From assembly GCA_024275515.1 (NCBI GenBank), contig JAJRYZ010000165.1, positions 1 through 55,011 of the forward strand: a DNA stretch of 55,011 nt, read 5' to 3'. The position numbers and the translations under genes are program-made. This DNA is from Spirochaetota bacterium. GTDB lineage: Bacteria > Spirochaetota > Spirochaetia > ARS1246. Each line of letters begins with the position of its first letter. Position 1 is the first letter of the stretch. Shown one piece after another: positions 7,734-16,722 of this stretch. Below the pieces are notes generated by a model. That model was not told the DNA's origin, made no database searches, and saw nothing but the letters and a program-made list of their open reading frames with translations.

Positions 7734-9104
7734 TTACATGCCTTTGAACTCGCCGATGAGCGCCTGGAGCGTCTGTTTGGCATCGCCGAAGAGCATGCGC
7801 GTGTTTTCCTTGTAAAACAGCGGATTCCCGATGCCGGCGAAGCCCACGCCGAGCGACCGTTTGAGAACGAACACGGTGCGCGCCTCGTCGACGTTGATGA
7901 TCGGCATTCCGTATATGGGACTCGTCTCGTCCTCCCGCGCAGCGGGATTGACCACGTCGTTCGCGCCGATGACCATGCAGACATCGACCGTGTTGAGAGT
8001 GGGATTGATGTCGTCCATTTCCACGAGCTGATCGTAGGGAACGTTGGCCTCGGCGAGAAGTACGTTCATGTGGCCGGGCATGCGACCCGCAACCGGATGA
8101 ATCGCGTACCTGACCTCGGTTCCGTTGGCCTCGAGCAGATCGCCGAGTTCCTTGACCGCGTGCTGCGCCTGCGCGACGGCGAGTCCGTAGCCGGGAACGA
8201 TTACCACCGACGTCGCCGCCTCGAGCACCAGAAAGGCGTCCTCCGCGCTTATCGCCTGCGCCTCGCCCGACACGGCGGCCCCGCCGGCCGTCTTCGCCGA
8301 CCCGAACCCGCTGAACAGGACGTTCGGAAGCGATCGGTTCATCGCTTTCCACATTATATTAGTCAGGATGATCCCGCTCGCGCCGACGAGAGCGCCCGCC
8401 ACGATAAGCAGGTTGTTTTCGATAACGAACCCCGCCGCGCAGGCGGCGAGCCCTGAGAAGCTGTTGAGAAGAGAAATGACCACGGGCATGTCGGCGCCAC
8501 CGATCGGTATAACGAACAGCACCCCAAAGAGCAGGGAAATACCGACAAGCACGAGAAAAAAGGAGTAGCCGTCGGCGGGGTTGATGCCGAAGAGCACCGC
8601 AACCGCGAGTATCGAGACAACAATCGCCGTGTTGACGATGTGTTGCCCTTTGTACAGCACGGGTTTTCCGGTGATGAGCCCGTTCAGTTTCGCGAACGCG
8701 ACGAGGCTGCCGGTAAAAGTTACCCCGCCGATGAGGACCGACAGCGCGATGGTCACCGTCTGAAAAACCGCGGTGTCAAGCACGCGATGGTAGACCGACC
8801 ACCCGACCAACAGGCTCGCGATGCCTCCGAACCCGTTGAAAATCGCCACCATCTCGGGCATCGCGGTCATCGCGACCAGACGCGCGGCGAACAGTCCGAC
8901 AACGGAGCCTACGGCCAATCCGAGGACGATCCAGCGAAAATCGACGATTCCGCGGTCGAGCAGCGTCATGACGATCGCGAGAAGCATTCCGACGGCGGAA
9001 ATGAGATTCCCGGCTCGCGCGGTCCTGGGCGAGCTGAGCATCTTGAGCCCGAAAACGAAAAAAGAGGCCGAAACGATGTAGCTGAGGTTGATCAGTAGTT
9101 CCAT
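7734..9104 (-). CDS. pntB: NAD(P) transhydrogenase subunit beta
   Basis: PntB carries transmembrane helices of the proton channel and the NADP(H)-binding domain III of transhydrogenase, which uses the proton gradient to make NADPH from NADH. The 456-residue protein has about nine hydrophobic segments in residues 1-265. It then has the domain III motifs VPGYGLAVAQAQHAVKEL, HPVAGRMPGHMNVLLAEANVPYD, VCMVIGANDVVNPAA and GMPIINVDEARTVFVLKRSLG. The start at 9104 is preceded by AAGGAGG nine bases upstream; an earlier in-frame codon at 9137 lies inside pntAB and is less likely. It ends five bases before the repeat element at 7626-7728. High confidence. Confidence 0.96.
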   Translation of the reverse strand: MELLINLSYIVSASFFVFGLKMLSSPRTARAGNLISAVGMLLAIVMTLLDRGIVDFRWIVLGLAVGSVVGLFAARLVAMTAMPEMVAIFNGFGGIASLLVGWSVYHRVLDTAVFQTVTIALSVLIGGVTFTGSLVAFAKLNGLITGKPVLYKGQHIVNTAIVVSILAVAVLFGINPADGYSFFLVLVGISLLFGVLFVIPIGGADMPVVISLLNSFSGLAACAAGFVIENNLLIVAGALVGASGIILTNIMWKAMNRSLPNVLFSGFGSAKTAGGAAVSGEAQAISAEDAFLVLEAATSVVIVPGYGLAVAQAQHAVKELGDLLEANGTEVRYAIHPVAGRMPGHMNVLLAEANVPYDQLVEMDDINPTLNTVDVCMVIGANDVVNPAAREDETSPIYGMPIINVDEARTVFVLKRSLGVGFAGIGNPLFYKENTRMLFGDAKQTLQALIGEFKGM

Positions 9105-9108
9105 GACC

Positions 9109-9390
9109 TCAGCCCTCCTTCTTCTTGAACATTCCAAGCATGCGGTCGGTCACGAAATAGCCCCCCACTACGTTGACGGCTGCGAAAGCAACCGCTGCGG
9201 TGCCGAGGACGATCGTAATCCAGTCGGGACTCTCGACTCCGGCGGCCGCAAGCGCTCCGAGAAGCGTAATTCCGGAGATGGCGTTCGACCCGGACATGAG
9301 CGGGGTGTGAAGGGTCGACGGCACCTTGGAGATGACCTCGAATCCCAAAAAAATCGCCAGGATGAGTATGAATGCGAGATAGACGATCAT
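9109..9390 (-). CDS. pntAB: NAD(P) transhydrogenase subunit alpha 2 (membrane part of a split alpha subunit)
   Basis: A 93-residue protein with three membrane helices (about 3-21, 36-52, 58-80) and the conserved KVPSTLHTPLMSGSNAISGI segment, which forms part of the proton channel. The start at 9390 overlaps the pntAA stop by four bases (ATGA). Its small size and separate frame show the three-gene arrangement known from Rhodospirillum rather than the fused alpha subunit of enterobacteria. Confidence 0.94.
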   Translation of the reverse strand: MIVYLAFILILAIFLGFEVISKVPSTLHTPLMSGSNAISGITLLGALAAAGVESPDWITIVLGTAAVAFAAVNVVGGYFVTDRMLGMFKKKEG

Positions 9391-10520
9391 GAATAGTGCT
9401 CCTTCAGCCGCTCGTTGACGATTTCTCCGTCCCGCGTCACCAGACACCCGGAGACGATCTCATCGCTCTCGTCCAGCACGAGCTCGTTCTTTTCCTTGTC
9501 CCAAAACTCGATAACGAAGTTGGCCACGTTACTCGAATAGACCTGACTCGCGTGAACCGGAACTCGTCCGGCGAGATTCGTATAGCCGATGATTCGGACG
9601 CCGTTCCTTTCCACCTCTTCGCCGGCGACCGAACCGGCGACGTTCCCGCCGGTTTCGACCGCCATGTCGACGACGACGCTGCCGGGCTTCATTCCGGCGA
9701 CCATCTGTTCGGTCACGATAAGCGGCGCCTTGCGCCCGAACACCTGCGCGGTCGTGATAACCACGTCGGCCGCGGCGCAATGCTGCGCCATCATCTCCCG
9801 CTGCTTCTCAAGCTGCTCCGGCGTCAACTCCTTCGCGTACCCATCCTTCGTTTCTTCCTGCTCGCCGAGATCGATCTTGACGAAACGCGCCCCGAGAGAC
9901 TGGACCTGCTCTTCGACCACGGGACGGGTGTCGAACGCCTCAACGCGCGCACCGAGGCGCTTCGCCGTTGCTATGGCTTGAAGACCGGCGACCCCCGCCC
10001 CGATGACAAAAACCCGCGCCGGGTAGATGGTGCCGGCCGGCGTGGTCATCATCGGAAAGATCGAGTCGAGGCGTTCGGCCGCGATGATCACCGCTACATA
10101 GCCGGCGAGGCTCGCCTGCGAGCTCAAAGCGTCCATCTTTTGCGCCCGCGTCGTGCGCGGGATCAGCTCCATGCAAATCGCGCGTGCTCTTTTGGCGGCG
10201 AGCGCCGAAACGATCTCGCGCTCGTTGAACGGATCGAGATAACTCACATGAACGACGCCCTCGGCCAACGACTCGACGTCGCGAAGCGGCGGCTTGTTGA
10301 GCCGAAGCACGACGTCGGATTCGCCAAGCAGCGCCTCATGATCCGAAACGATCGAGGCGCCCGCCTTTTCATACAGGGAGTCGTCGTACCTGCACGTCTC
10401 ACCCATTCCGGCTTCGATGCGAATCTCCGCTCCCAAATCGACGAGCTTGCCGACCGCTTCCGGAATGAGCGGCACCCTCGTCTCCCCGTCCTGGACTTCT
10501 TTCGGAACACCAAATCTCAC
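9387..10520 (-). CDS. pntAA: NAD(P) transhydrogenase subunit alpha 1 (NAD-binding domain I)
   Basis: The 377-residue soluble domain I binds NAD(H) at the membrane surface and exchanges hydride with PntB. It resembles alanine dehydrogenase: MRFGVPKEVQDGETRVPLIP at the start, the QKMDALSSQAS loop characteristic of transhydrogenase, the Rossmann motif VIGAGVAGLQAIATAKRLGA near residue 170, and VVDMAVETGGN. The start codon is GTG at 10520, with GAGG eight bases upstream. It is the first gene of pntAA-pntAB-pntB, with overlaps showing coupled translation. Confidence 0.96.
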   Translation of the reverse strand: MRFGVPKEVQDGETRVPLIPEAVGKLVDLGAEIRIEAGMGETCRYDDSLYEKAGASIVSDHEALLGESDVVLRLNKPPLRDVESLAEGVVHVSYLDPFNEREIVSALAAKRARAICMELIPRTTRAQKMDALSSQASLAGYVAVIIAAERLDSIFPMMTTPAGTIYPARVFVIGAGVAGLQAIATAKRLGARVEAFDTRPVVEEQVQSLGARFVKIDLGEQEETKDGYAKELTPEQLEKQREMMAQHCAAADVVITTAQVFGRKAPLIVTEQMVAGMKPGSVVVDMAVETGGNVAGSVAGEEVERNGVRIIGYTNLAGRVPVHASQVYSSNVANFVIEFWDKEKNELVLDESDEIVSGCLVTRDGEIVNERLKEHYS

Positions 10521-10589
10521 GTGTGTAACCTCATTGTAGGAGTTCTCCTGTGGCAGTCGGAGCGGCCGCTTGGGCGGCGCGCGACGGTT

Positions 10590-10617
10590 AGTATATCAAA
10601 CGGAAAAGTTTTGTACA
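10590..10617 (-). promoter_or_regulatory. Candidate promoter of the pnt operon
   Basis: On the minus strand TGTACA and TATACT are separated by 16 bases (10617-10590), giving a leader of about 60 bases to the GTG at 10520. The -35 matches four of six consensus bases and lies in TTGTGTACAA, an imperfect palindrome that could bind a regulator. Confidence 0.35.
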
Positions 10618-10729
10618 CAAAGAAAACGACCGCCGCGCCGGCCATGTTCCAGGTTCCCGAGTCCGCCGCGAAAGAGTTTCGCGAGGTGTTGCTCATATGC
10701 CGCCGCATATCGGCCGAGAATAGATACAA

Positions 10730-11194
10730 ATGGAAAGCGCTCGCACTGCAGAGGTTTCGACGTCCCGCCCGCTCTTCGCCACGCCGTCCAGGCGAAACGA
10801 GATCGTGAGCCTGGTGCACCAGATACGCGACACCTTCGAACAGCACTTCGATCGTTCGTGGCTTGCGGTGGTCATCGACGATCTCCCTATCGATCGACGG
10901 ACGATTCGGGAGATTCGGGGTTTTCTCGCGCTTTTCGATCTGACGCCCGAAAGCGAGCAACGGATCGAATCGGGAATCGAAGAGTTGCGACGCTACATCT
11001 GGACGCTCAAAAGGCACCTGCTTCCCAACGTCAAAGAGCTCCTCGGAGTGTCTCCGCTCTCCTCCGCTCGGCTCACCATGGACAAATCTCTCTACGTTCT
11101 CAGGCGCCTCACCGCGCACGCGCTGCCCTACAATCTCGCCCGACTCGAACGTCTCGTCGATGCGCTCGACTCGCGGTTCAAGGCGGCGTGGTAA
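10730..11194 (+). CDS. Unknown protein, possibly the 3' part of a frameshifted gene
   Basis: The 154-residue frame is protein-like from about residue 24 on (NEIVSLVHQIRDTFEQHFDR, then a helical charged stretch to the end at ALDSRFKAAW). I do not recognise a family; no signal peptide or membrane segment is seen. There is no ribosome-binding site before ATG 10730. An adjoining frame upstream (from TTG 10611 or ATG 10644 to the stop at 10808) also looks coding at first (PESAAKEFREVLLICRRISA) and then turns arginine-rich where this frame becomes good. A single frameshift near 10740-10790 would join them into one protein of about 190 residues. It ends 25 bases before the epimerase gene, so it is probably in that operon. 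Confidence 0.55.
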   Translation: MESARTAEVSTSRPLFATPSRRNEIVSLVHQIRDTFEQHFDRSWLAVVIDDLPIDRRTIREIRGFLALFDLTPESEQRIESGIEELRRYIWTLKRHLLPNVKELLGVSPLSSARLTMDKSLYVLRRLTAHALPYNLARLERLVDALDSRFKAAW

Positions 11195-11219
11195 CCGAAT
11201 CCAACGGAGGCGCCGCGAC

Positions 11220-11900
11220 ATGAAACGAATACGCCTCGCGCCGTCAATGATGTGCGCCGATTTCATCCGGCTCAAGCCCGAGCTGGATCTATTCGCGAAG
11301 CAAAAGATCGACTTTCTTCACATCGACATAATGGACGGTCACTTCGTTCCCAATTTCACCTTGGGCCCCGGCATATGTCGCGCGCTCGCCTCCTATTCGG
11401 CTATTCCTCTCGACATTCATCTCATGATCGAGAACGTCGACTCATACGTCGCGGCTTTCGCCGAATCGCCAGGCGTCTATCTGAGCTTCCACCCGGAGGC
11501 CGTCTACCATCCGCTGCGAACGATCGATTGCATCCGGAACGCGGGTGCGACGCCCGGAGTCGCGATAGACCCCGCGACACCGGTGGATGCGATCCGGCAC
11601 CTGATTGCCGACGTCGAGCTCGTCTGTGTGATGACGGTGAACCCGGGATACTCCGGGCAAAGCCTGATTCCGCAAACGATCGACAAGATCGGCGAGCTAC
11701 GAGACATGAGCGAACGCTTCAACCACACGGTCTTGATAGAAGTCGACGGCAACGTCAGCTGGCAAAACATACCCGCCATGCTCCGGGCCGGCGCCGACGT
11801 CCTCGTGCTGGGCACATCATCACTCTACGACCGCGAGGCGTCCCTCGGCGCCAACGTCGGCCGGCTGCGCACGATGATAGCCGAATGTCAAAGCGGGTAA
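11220..11900 (+). CDS. Ribulose-phosphate / allulose-6-phosphate 3-epimerase family protein
   Basis: A 226-residue TIM-barrel epimerase. The signatures are LAPSMMCADF, HIDIMDGHFVPNFTLGP (metal and catalytic Asp), LDIHLMIENVD, SFHPEA, VMTVNPGYSGQSLIP and IEVDGNVSW (second catalytic Asp). SMMCADF and the MTVNPGYSGQ region look closer to D-allulose-6-phosphate epimerase (AlsE) than to classic Rpe, and a ribokinase-like gene follows, so a role in a ketohexose or pentose catabolic step is possible. Classic ribulose-5-phosphate 3-epimerase activity cannot be excluded. Start ATG 11220 follows GGAGG at about nine bases. Confidence 0.88.
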   Translation: MKRIRLAPSMMCADFIRLKPELDLFAKQKIDFLHIDIMDGHFVPNFTLGPGICRALASYSAIPLDIHLMIENVDSYVAAFAESPGVYLSFHPEAVYHPLRTIDCIRNAGATPGVAIDPATPVDAIRHLIADVELVCVMTVNPGYSGQSLIPQTIDKIGELRDMSERFNHTVLIEVDGNVSWQNIPAMLRAGADVLVLGTSSLYDREASLGANVGRLRTMIAECQSG

Positions 11901-11962
11901 TCGACGGCCGAAGGCCGCGTCGTGCCCGCCCGCTTGTCCGCCGGCGCAGCGCCTACTAAAGT

Positions 11963-12904
11963 GTGGACATGAGCGCCCCGCGACCACCGAGAATACTCGT
12001 TGTCGGCAGCATGAACATGGATCTCGTATTGACGGCGGACCGGATACCGGCGCCCGGAGAGAGCTATTTCGGAGAAACCTATCACACGATTCCCGGCGGC
12101 AAAGGCGCCAACCAGGCCGTCGCGGCCGCGCGCCTCGGCGCTACGGTAACGTTCGCCGGCAGGGTGGGAAACGATTCGAACGGGCGAAGACTCGTCGAAA
12201 ACCTCGCCGCAAACGGCATAGACACGGCGGGAGTCACGATCGACGAGGAGCATCCCACCGGCCTTGCGGTCATCATCGTCGAACCCGGCGGCGCGAACCG
12301 GATAATGGTGTATCCCGGCGCCAACATGCGTCTTGCTTTCGACGACGTGCGCAGCGCTCTTTCCGGATCCTACGACGCGATCATGATGAACTTCGAAATA
12401 CCCGACGACGTCGTGTTCGCCGTCACGGAGCGTGCCGCACCTCGTGCGGTCCCGGTTGTGATCGACGCCGGCCCGGCCAGATCGTTCGAGCTCGAACGGC
12501 TCGGCGGCGTCGAGGTGCTCTCACCAAACGAAACCGAGACGGAGGTCCTTACCGGTATGCGGTGCGATTCGGACGCGGCGACCGAAGAGGCGGCACGCGC
12601 GCTTCGCGCGCGAAGCGATGCTCGGCTCGTCATCATCAAACTCGGCGAACGCGGCTCACTCGCCTACGACGGTCGCACGATGCGTAAAACGCGTGCCTTT
12701 CCCGTCGAAGCGGTCGACGCCACCGCCGCCGGAGACGCGTTCACCGCCGGTTTCGCGGTCCGCTACTTCTCGCGAAGGGATCTTTCCGATTCTTTGCGTT
12801 TCGCCGCTGCGGCCGGCGCGATTGCGGTGACCCGTCTCGGCGCGCAACCGTCGCTTCCGAGCGCGCGCGAGACCGAGGCGTTTCTCGATGCTCGACGACC
12901 CTGA
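11963..12904 (+). CDS. Ribokinase-like PfkB-family sugar kinase
   Basis: A 313-residue PfkB-family kinase. The N-terminal VVGSMNMDLVL, the GGKGANQAVAAARLGA substrate loop, LSPNETE, and the C-terminal anion-hole motif DATAAGDAFTAGF (catalytic Asp near residue 256) are those of ribokinases. It would phosphorylate ribose or a related sugar with ATP. The start may be GTG 11963 or ATG 11969; neither has a strong ribosome-binding site. It lies 62 bases downstream of the epimerase in the same direction, consistent with a small sugar-phosphate operon. No transporter or regulator accompanies it. Confidence 0.88.
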   Translation: MDMSAPRPPRILVVGSMNMDLVLTADRIPAPGESYFGETYHTIPGGKGANQAVAAARLGATVTFAGRVGNDSNGRRLVENLAANGIDTAGVTIDEEHPTGLAVIIVEPGGANRIMVYPGANMRLAFDDVRSALSGSYDAIMMNFEIPDDVVFAVTERAAPRAVPVVIDAGPARSFELERLGGVEVLSPNETETEVLTGMRCDSDAATEEAARALRARSDARLVIIKLGERGSLAYDGRTMRKTRAFPVEAVDATAAGDAFTAGFAVRYFSRRDLSDSLRFAAAAGAIAVTRLGAQPSLPSARETEAFLDARRP

Positions 12905-12964
12905 CGTCGACCGGCCGAGCTCGGTCGCGTCTCTTGCCGCGCGATTCGTTTCTCGTCGATGCCC

Positions 12965-12988
12965 GGCGATTCCGAATCCGGTTTGCCG
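12965..12988 (+). repeat. Possible half copy of the palindromic repeat hairpin
   Basis: The 24 bases here nearly match the left arm, loop and first right-arm bases of the hairpin at 7692-7716, including CCGGTTTGCCG. The rest of the right arm and the upstream 20-mer are missing. It lies between the convergent kinase and GH38 genes. Chance similarity is possible. Confidence 0.35.
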
Positions 12989-13002
12989 ATCGACCGATAA
13001 CG

Positions 13003-15537
13003 CTACAGCGGTCGTTCGAGCAGATCGGCCTCGCGCCACCCGGCGGTTTTCCCGGTCGCAGAGTCGTTGAGCAGAATCGTCTTGATTTCGAACGCGCCGA
13101 AACGCAGCTCGAACGGATCTCCGAAAGCCGGCGCCGACACACGACACCGCTCTTCGCGTCCGACCGGATTGAACAGCCTCATGACCCATTCTGCGCCCTC
13201 TTCGGCGCGTTTGAACGCGGTCATGCACACCGGACCCTCGCCGAGCTCGACGAACGGCGCGGGCGCCGATCCCTCGCCGGAGGGATAGAACGACAGAAGG
13301 ACCGGCCGCTCGTTGAAGGAAAGCGCGAGCCGGTCGGCGGCGGCGAGTAGCCCCGACGAGGCGTCGCCGACGAATCGGAACCGAAAACGGCGCAGGCCCT
13401 GGTCGATCCTGGGCAGATAACGATCGCGGTCGATAACGTCGCGCCCCTGTAGACCGCTCAACGCCGAATAGGCGGGAGAGCGAAGAAGCGAGAGCCGCAA
13501 CTCATCGTGGGCGAAGTCGGACCCGTAGACTCCGTCGTCGATGCACAGTAACGCGGGCCCGTCGCCGGCCGCCGAAAGGCACTGCCATTTCTGCGATACG
13601 AGTTCCCTGTCGTTCCCCGCGAACGACTCGACGCCGTACGCCACCTGGCCGTGCAGCCGCGCGCCCGCAAAGGCCACGGGAACGGCAAGTTTAAGCATGC
13701 GGTTTTTCTCCTGCCACAACACCGACACATCGACGTCGAACCACCTTCCCGACCGCGGGATACGATAGGTCAAGAGCAACCGTGAATCGTTGTACCCGAA
13801 CGAGGCCTCGACCACGGTGCGAACGACGCCGTGCTCGACGATACGAACAGGGTCGACGGTACGGTCGTCGATGCCGGCGAACCGGGACGATTCGGTGCGA
13901 CCGAGCAACGAAAAGGCGCCGATGAGACGCCGAAACCGTTGCACGGTCGACCCCCACGGGTCCTCGTAGTCGGCCATGACGATCGGACGCAGGCCGTCGC
14001 CCGCGATGAGCGTCGCGCCGTCGACGCAAAAGCGACCGATGAGTCCGGTTTCGCGGTCGATTTCCAACTGAGCCCGCTCTCCGCCGAACCGCAGATACCG
14101 CCCGACCCGAAGCGACACGCCGTCGGGAAGCGCCGATTCGGCGCCGCGCGAGGCCCGCCGGCCGGGGAGAACCCGCGGTGTGGCGTCGAATCGCGTAACG
14201 CGTCCCGGCGCGAGGGTCGCGCGAAAAACCAGGCGCTTGCGCCAGTCGAGGCTGAGATTGCTCAACTCATGTTCGATCTGCGCCGGGACCGCTCGGTCCC
14301 CCTGGAAAACATCGAACTCGGTCCGGCTCTCGCCCCAGTTCTGATCGGCCAGGTTGAACTCGCAGGCGAAGAGATCGGTCACCGGGTACGGATGAGGATT
14401 GTAGACGAGAATCGGATAAGCCCCGCCGGCGGCGCGCGGTTGTCCGGAGCACAACGAGAAAAAGGCCCGCGTCGTCACCCTCGAGACGATTTCCCTTCCG
14501 TGATCGATCAACCGCAGCGCGGCCTCCTCGGCCGGCTCAATCGACGACCCCGGGAGCACGTCGTGAAACTCGCTGAACAACAGATCCCGAAGAGCTTCAC
14601 CGAGCTCCTCCGCCGGATACCGCATTCCCGCCGACAGCGATGCGTGCGACGCCATTTTCTCCGCTCGGTAGTATTCGTTCTCGAGCGCCCGATGGCGCCG
14701 CTTGATCCGGATCTGCGAAGTATAGCAACCCGGCGCCCACGGATTGAGATCGCCCTCGTATCGTGGGAGCTCGCCGGCGTCTGCGAGGTCGTTGAAATAT
14801 GCCTCGGGCGTGGAGTGACGCATCTCTACCTCGTCCCGCACGTCGATCAGACTCCGAATATCCGAAAGATCCCGTCTTGAAGGACCGCCCCCGTGGTCTC
14901 CCACCCCCCACAGCACCATATCCGGTCCATTTCCGGGACCGCGGTCGAGCAGCGCCTCGATCTTCTCGCGGGCCTTTCCGAGCGGGCTGTTATACCCGAC
15001 CGCCGAGCGGTGCGCGGTGACGGTCGACCCGTCATATCCGACCCACACGAAATCGTCTGCCGGGAGAGGACAATCGCGCTCGCCGGGGCGGCAAAAGATG
15101 TAGGCGTCCGAACCGCTCTTCGCGAGTATCTGCACGAGCCCCCTGGTGTGACCGAACGGGTCGAAGTTGATCGCAACCCGTGGTTCGACGCCGAAGGCCC
15201 GTTTGAAGTAGAGTTTGCCGACGAGCGCCTGACGAACGAGCGATTCGCCGCAGGGCATATTGCAGTCGGGTTGGAGATACCATCCTCCCATGACGTGCCA
15301 CTTGCCCGCGGCGACGAGCCGTTTTATCCGTTCGAAGAGCCCGGGCTCGTATTCGGCGACCCATCGGTAGAGGATCGCCTCGTTGTGGTTGAAAACGAAC
15401 CCGTCGTACTCCTCGCACAGGTCGGCCGCGGTCCGAAAGGTCGACAGCGCCTCGGCGACGCCCTCTTGCCACTCCCATAGCCATACGGGGTCGATATGCG
15501 CATTGCAGATGAGATGAAGCCGTCTTTTGTCGGACAT
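13003..15537 (-). CDS. Glycoside hydrolase family 38 alpha-mannosidase
   Basis: An 844-residue GH38 enzyme, cytoplasmic by absence of a signal peptide. The N-terminal catalytic domain shows CNAHIDPVWLWEW (zinc ligands His14 and Asp16), NFDPFGHTRG (nucleophile and zinc ligand Asp126), the WGVGDHGGGP segment and SEFHDVLPGSS, all GH38 marks. A helical bundle and C-terminal beta domains follow. The likely role is hydrolysis of alpha-mannosides taken up or made by the cell. The start ATG at 15537 has GGGGAG nine bases upstream. It is the last gene of a minus-strand run after GH172, suggesting a shared oligosaccharide substrate containing mannose and a furanoside. Confidence 0.92.
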   Translation of the reverse strand: MSDKRRLHLICNAHIDPVWLWEWQEGVAEALSTFRTAADLCEEYDGFVFNHNEAILYRWVAEYEPGLFERIKRLVAAGKWHVMGGWYLQPDCNMPCGESLVRQALVGKLYFKRAFGVEPRVAINFDPFGHTRGLVQILAKSGSDAYIFCRPGERDCPLPADDFVWVGYDGSTVTAHRSAVGYNSPLGKAREKIEALLDRGPGNGPDMVLWGVGDHGGGPSRRDLSDIRSLIDVRDEVEMRHSTPEAYFNDLADAGELPRYEGDLNPWAPGCYTSQIRIKRRHRALENEYYRAEKMASHASLSAGMRYPAEELGEALRDLLFSEFHDVLPGSSIEPAEEAALRLIDHGREIVSRVTTRAFFSLCSGQPRAAGGAYPILVYNPHPYPVTDLFACEFNLADQNWGESRTEFDVFQGDRAVPAQIEHELSNLSLDWRKRLVFRATLAPGRVTRFDATPRVLPGRRASRGAESALPDGVSLRVGRYLRFGGERAQLEIDRETGLIGRFCVDGATLIAGDGLRPIVMADYEDPWGSTVQRFRRLIGAFSLLGRTESSRFAGIDDRTVDPVRIVEHGVVRTVVEASFGYNDSRLLLTYRIPRSGRWFDVDVSVLWQEKNRMLKLAVPVAFAGARLHGQVAYGVESFAGNDRELVSQKWQCLSAAGDGPALLCIDDGVYGSDFAHDELRLSLLRSPAYSALSGLQGRDVIDRDRYLPRIDQGLRRFRFRFVGDASSGLLAAADRLALSFNERPVLLSFYPSGEGSAPAPFVELGEGPVCMTAFKRAEEGAEWVMRLFNPVGREERCRVSAPAFGDPFELRFGAFEIKTILLNDSATGKTAGWREADLLERPL

Positions 15538-15582
15538 CGCATCAACTCCCCGTGGTCGGCGCCTGAGCACGGCCGGCGACGA

Positions 15583-16722
15583 CTACTCCCGATGATCCCG
15601 CTTCCATCTCTCTTTCATCTCCCTCATCTCATCGTTAAGCGGCACGAGGCGCCCTGCGGTCCTGCCTTCCTCGTCGGGAATCCAGTTTCCCAGCGAGTCG
15701 CGCCGGACCGGCCGGCGTTTTTCGACCGGCGGGACGTTTACGGCGCCGGTCGGTCGCAGCGCGTACCAGTAGGCGACGCTCGACATTTCGTTCGCCAAAT
15801 GGTTGCCGTGCCCGTGCTCGATGGTAACGCGGATTTCCCTGCGAAATCGAACGGGATTCTCGATATGGTGGACGTAGCTCGTTTGATAGCCGCCGGTATG
15901 ATGTTCGTATATCGAAGACCCGTTTCGACCGAACGCGTTCGGCTGCATTCCCCATGCCTGGTTCAGGTAGTCCTCACTCCCGGTTCCGTGGAGGTCGGGC
16001 GGCCATTTGTATCCGTCCACCCAGATCATATCGTCGCCTTCGCCCCACCATTCCCCTTTGAAATTGGTCACCGAAATATTGCACCCGATGTAGTGCCCCG
16101 CGCCCGTCGTTTCGAGGATCAGGTAGTTGTTCTCCCACGCGAGTCGCTCGGCATTGACGACGTTCGATTCGGGAGTGTTGACGCGGATCTCGGGAGCCCA
16201 CCCCCCGAAGGGATTCTCCCTGCGGAACTCGGCGTGGAAGAAACCCGAGCCTTCGGGGAAACACTCCAGGGTTTCATAGTCGACGTAGAAGTACTGGCGA
16301 TGCGGCGCCGCCCCCTCGTTCACGAGCTCTATCCGCGCCCGTTTGGAAAACGGCATGGGCGCGTAGCAGTTGAGCGCGCATCCCCGGTTGAACCGGTTGT
16401 CGTGGTTCGTCGATGCGGTGAAGAGGAACGACTGATAGCTCGCCACGATGCAGTGGCCGAGTCCGAAAAAATCTCCCAACGGCGTCAAAACGCTCGGAGC
16501 ATCGGCGTCGTCCCACGTCATCTTGAGCAGGCAGTCGCGGTACCCCGCGCTCTGCGTCATCCAGATGTGAGTAATACGTCCCGGACCCGCGATGTCGGCG
16601 AGCACCCGGGTTTCGCCGGGTTCGATCAACCACCAGTCCGCGTTTCGCCCACTCGTGTCCCACGACGAGACCCGACCGGTCCGTCCGTCACCCAATCGTT
16701 CAAGAGAATTGAGTGGATTCAT
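15583..16722 (-). CDS. DUF2961 / glycoside hydrolase family 172 protein
   Basis: The 379-residue protein has the DUF2961 pattern: N-terminal SSWDTSGRNADWW and ETRVLADIAGPGRITHIWMT, then CYAPMPFSKRARIELVNEG, and the hallmark HGTGSEDYLNQAWGMQ near residue 260. Known GH172 enzymes cleave or transform fructofuranosides and arabinofuranosides (difructose dianhydride I synthase/hydrolase, exo-arabinofuranosidases) as trimers or hexamers. No signal peptide is seen. The start at 16722 has GGAGG at six to seven bases; the long upstream open frame is a shadow of mscS. It sits 45 bases before the GH38 gene and probably acts on the same glycan. Substrate unknown. Confidence 0.88.
   Translation of the reverse strand: MNPLNSLERLGDGRTGRVSSWDTSGRNADWWLIEPGETRVLADIAGPGRITHIWMTQSAGYRDCLLKMTWDDADAPSVLTPLGDFFGLGHCIVASYQSFLFTASTNHDNRFNRGCALNCYAPMPFSKRARIELVNEGAAPHRQYFYVDYETLECFPEGSGFFHAEFRRENPFGGWAPEIRVNTPESNVVNAERLAWENNYLILETTGAGHYIGCNISVTNFKGEWWGEGDDMIWVDGYKWPPDLHGTGSEDYLNQAWGMQPNAFGRNGSSIYEHHTGGYQTSYVHHIENPVRFRREIRVTIEHGHGNHLANEMSSVAYWYALRPTGAVNVPPVEKRRPVRRDSLGNWIPDEEGRTAGRLVPLNDEMREMKERWKRDHRE

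Noticed and set aside
8640-9098. 152-residue plus-strand frame within pntB
   Set aside because: Charged, low-complexity shadow of a membrane protein gene.
9396-10808. 470-residue plus-strand frame over pntAA
   Set aside because: Mostly antisense to pntAA; only the last ~65 codons (from 10611) may be coding and are discussed with the unknown gene at 10730.
10517-11275. 252-residue minus-strand frame opposite the unknown gene and the start of the epimerase
   Set aside because: Arg-rich and antisense to better plus-strand frames; its end overlaps the pntAA start.
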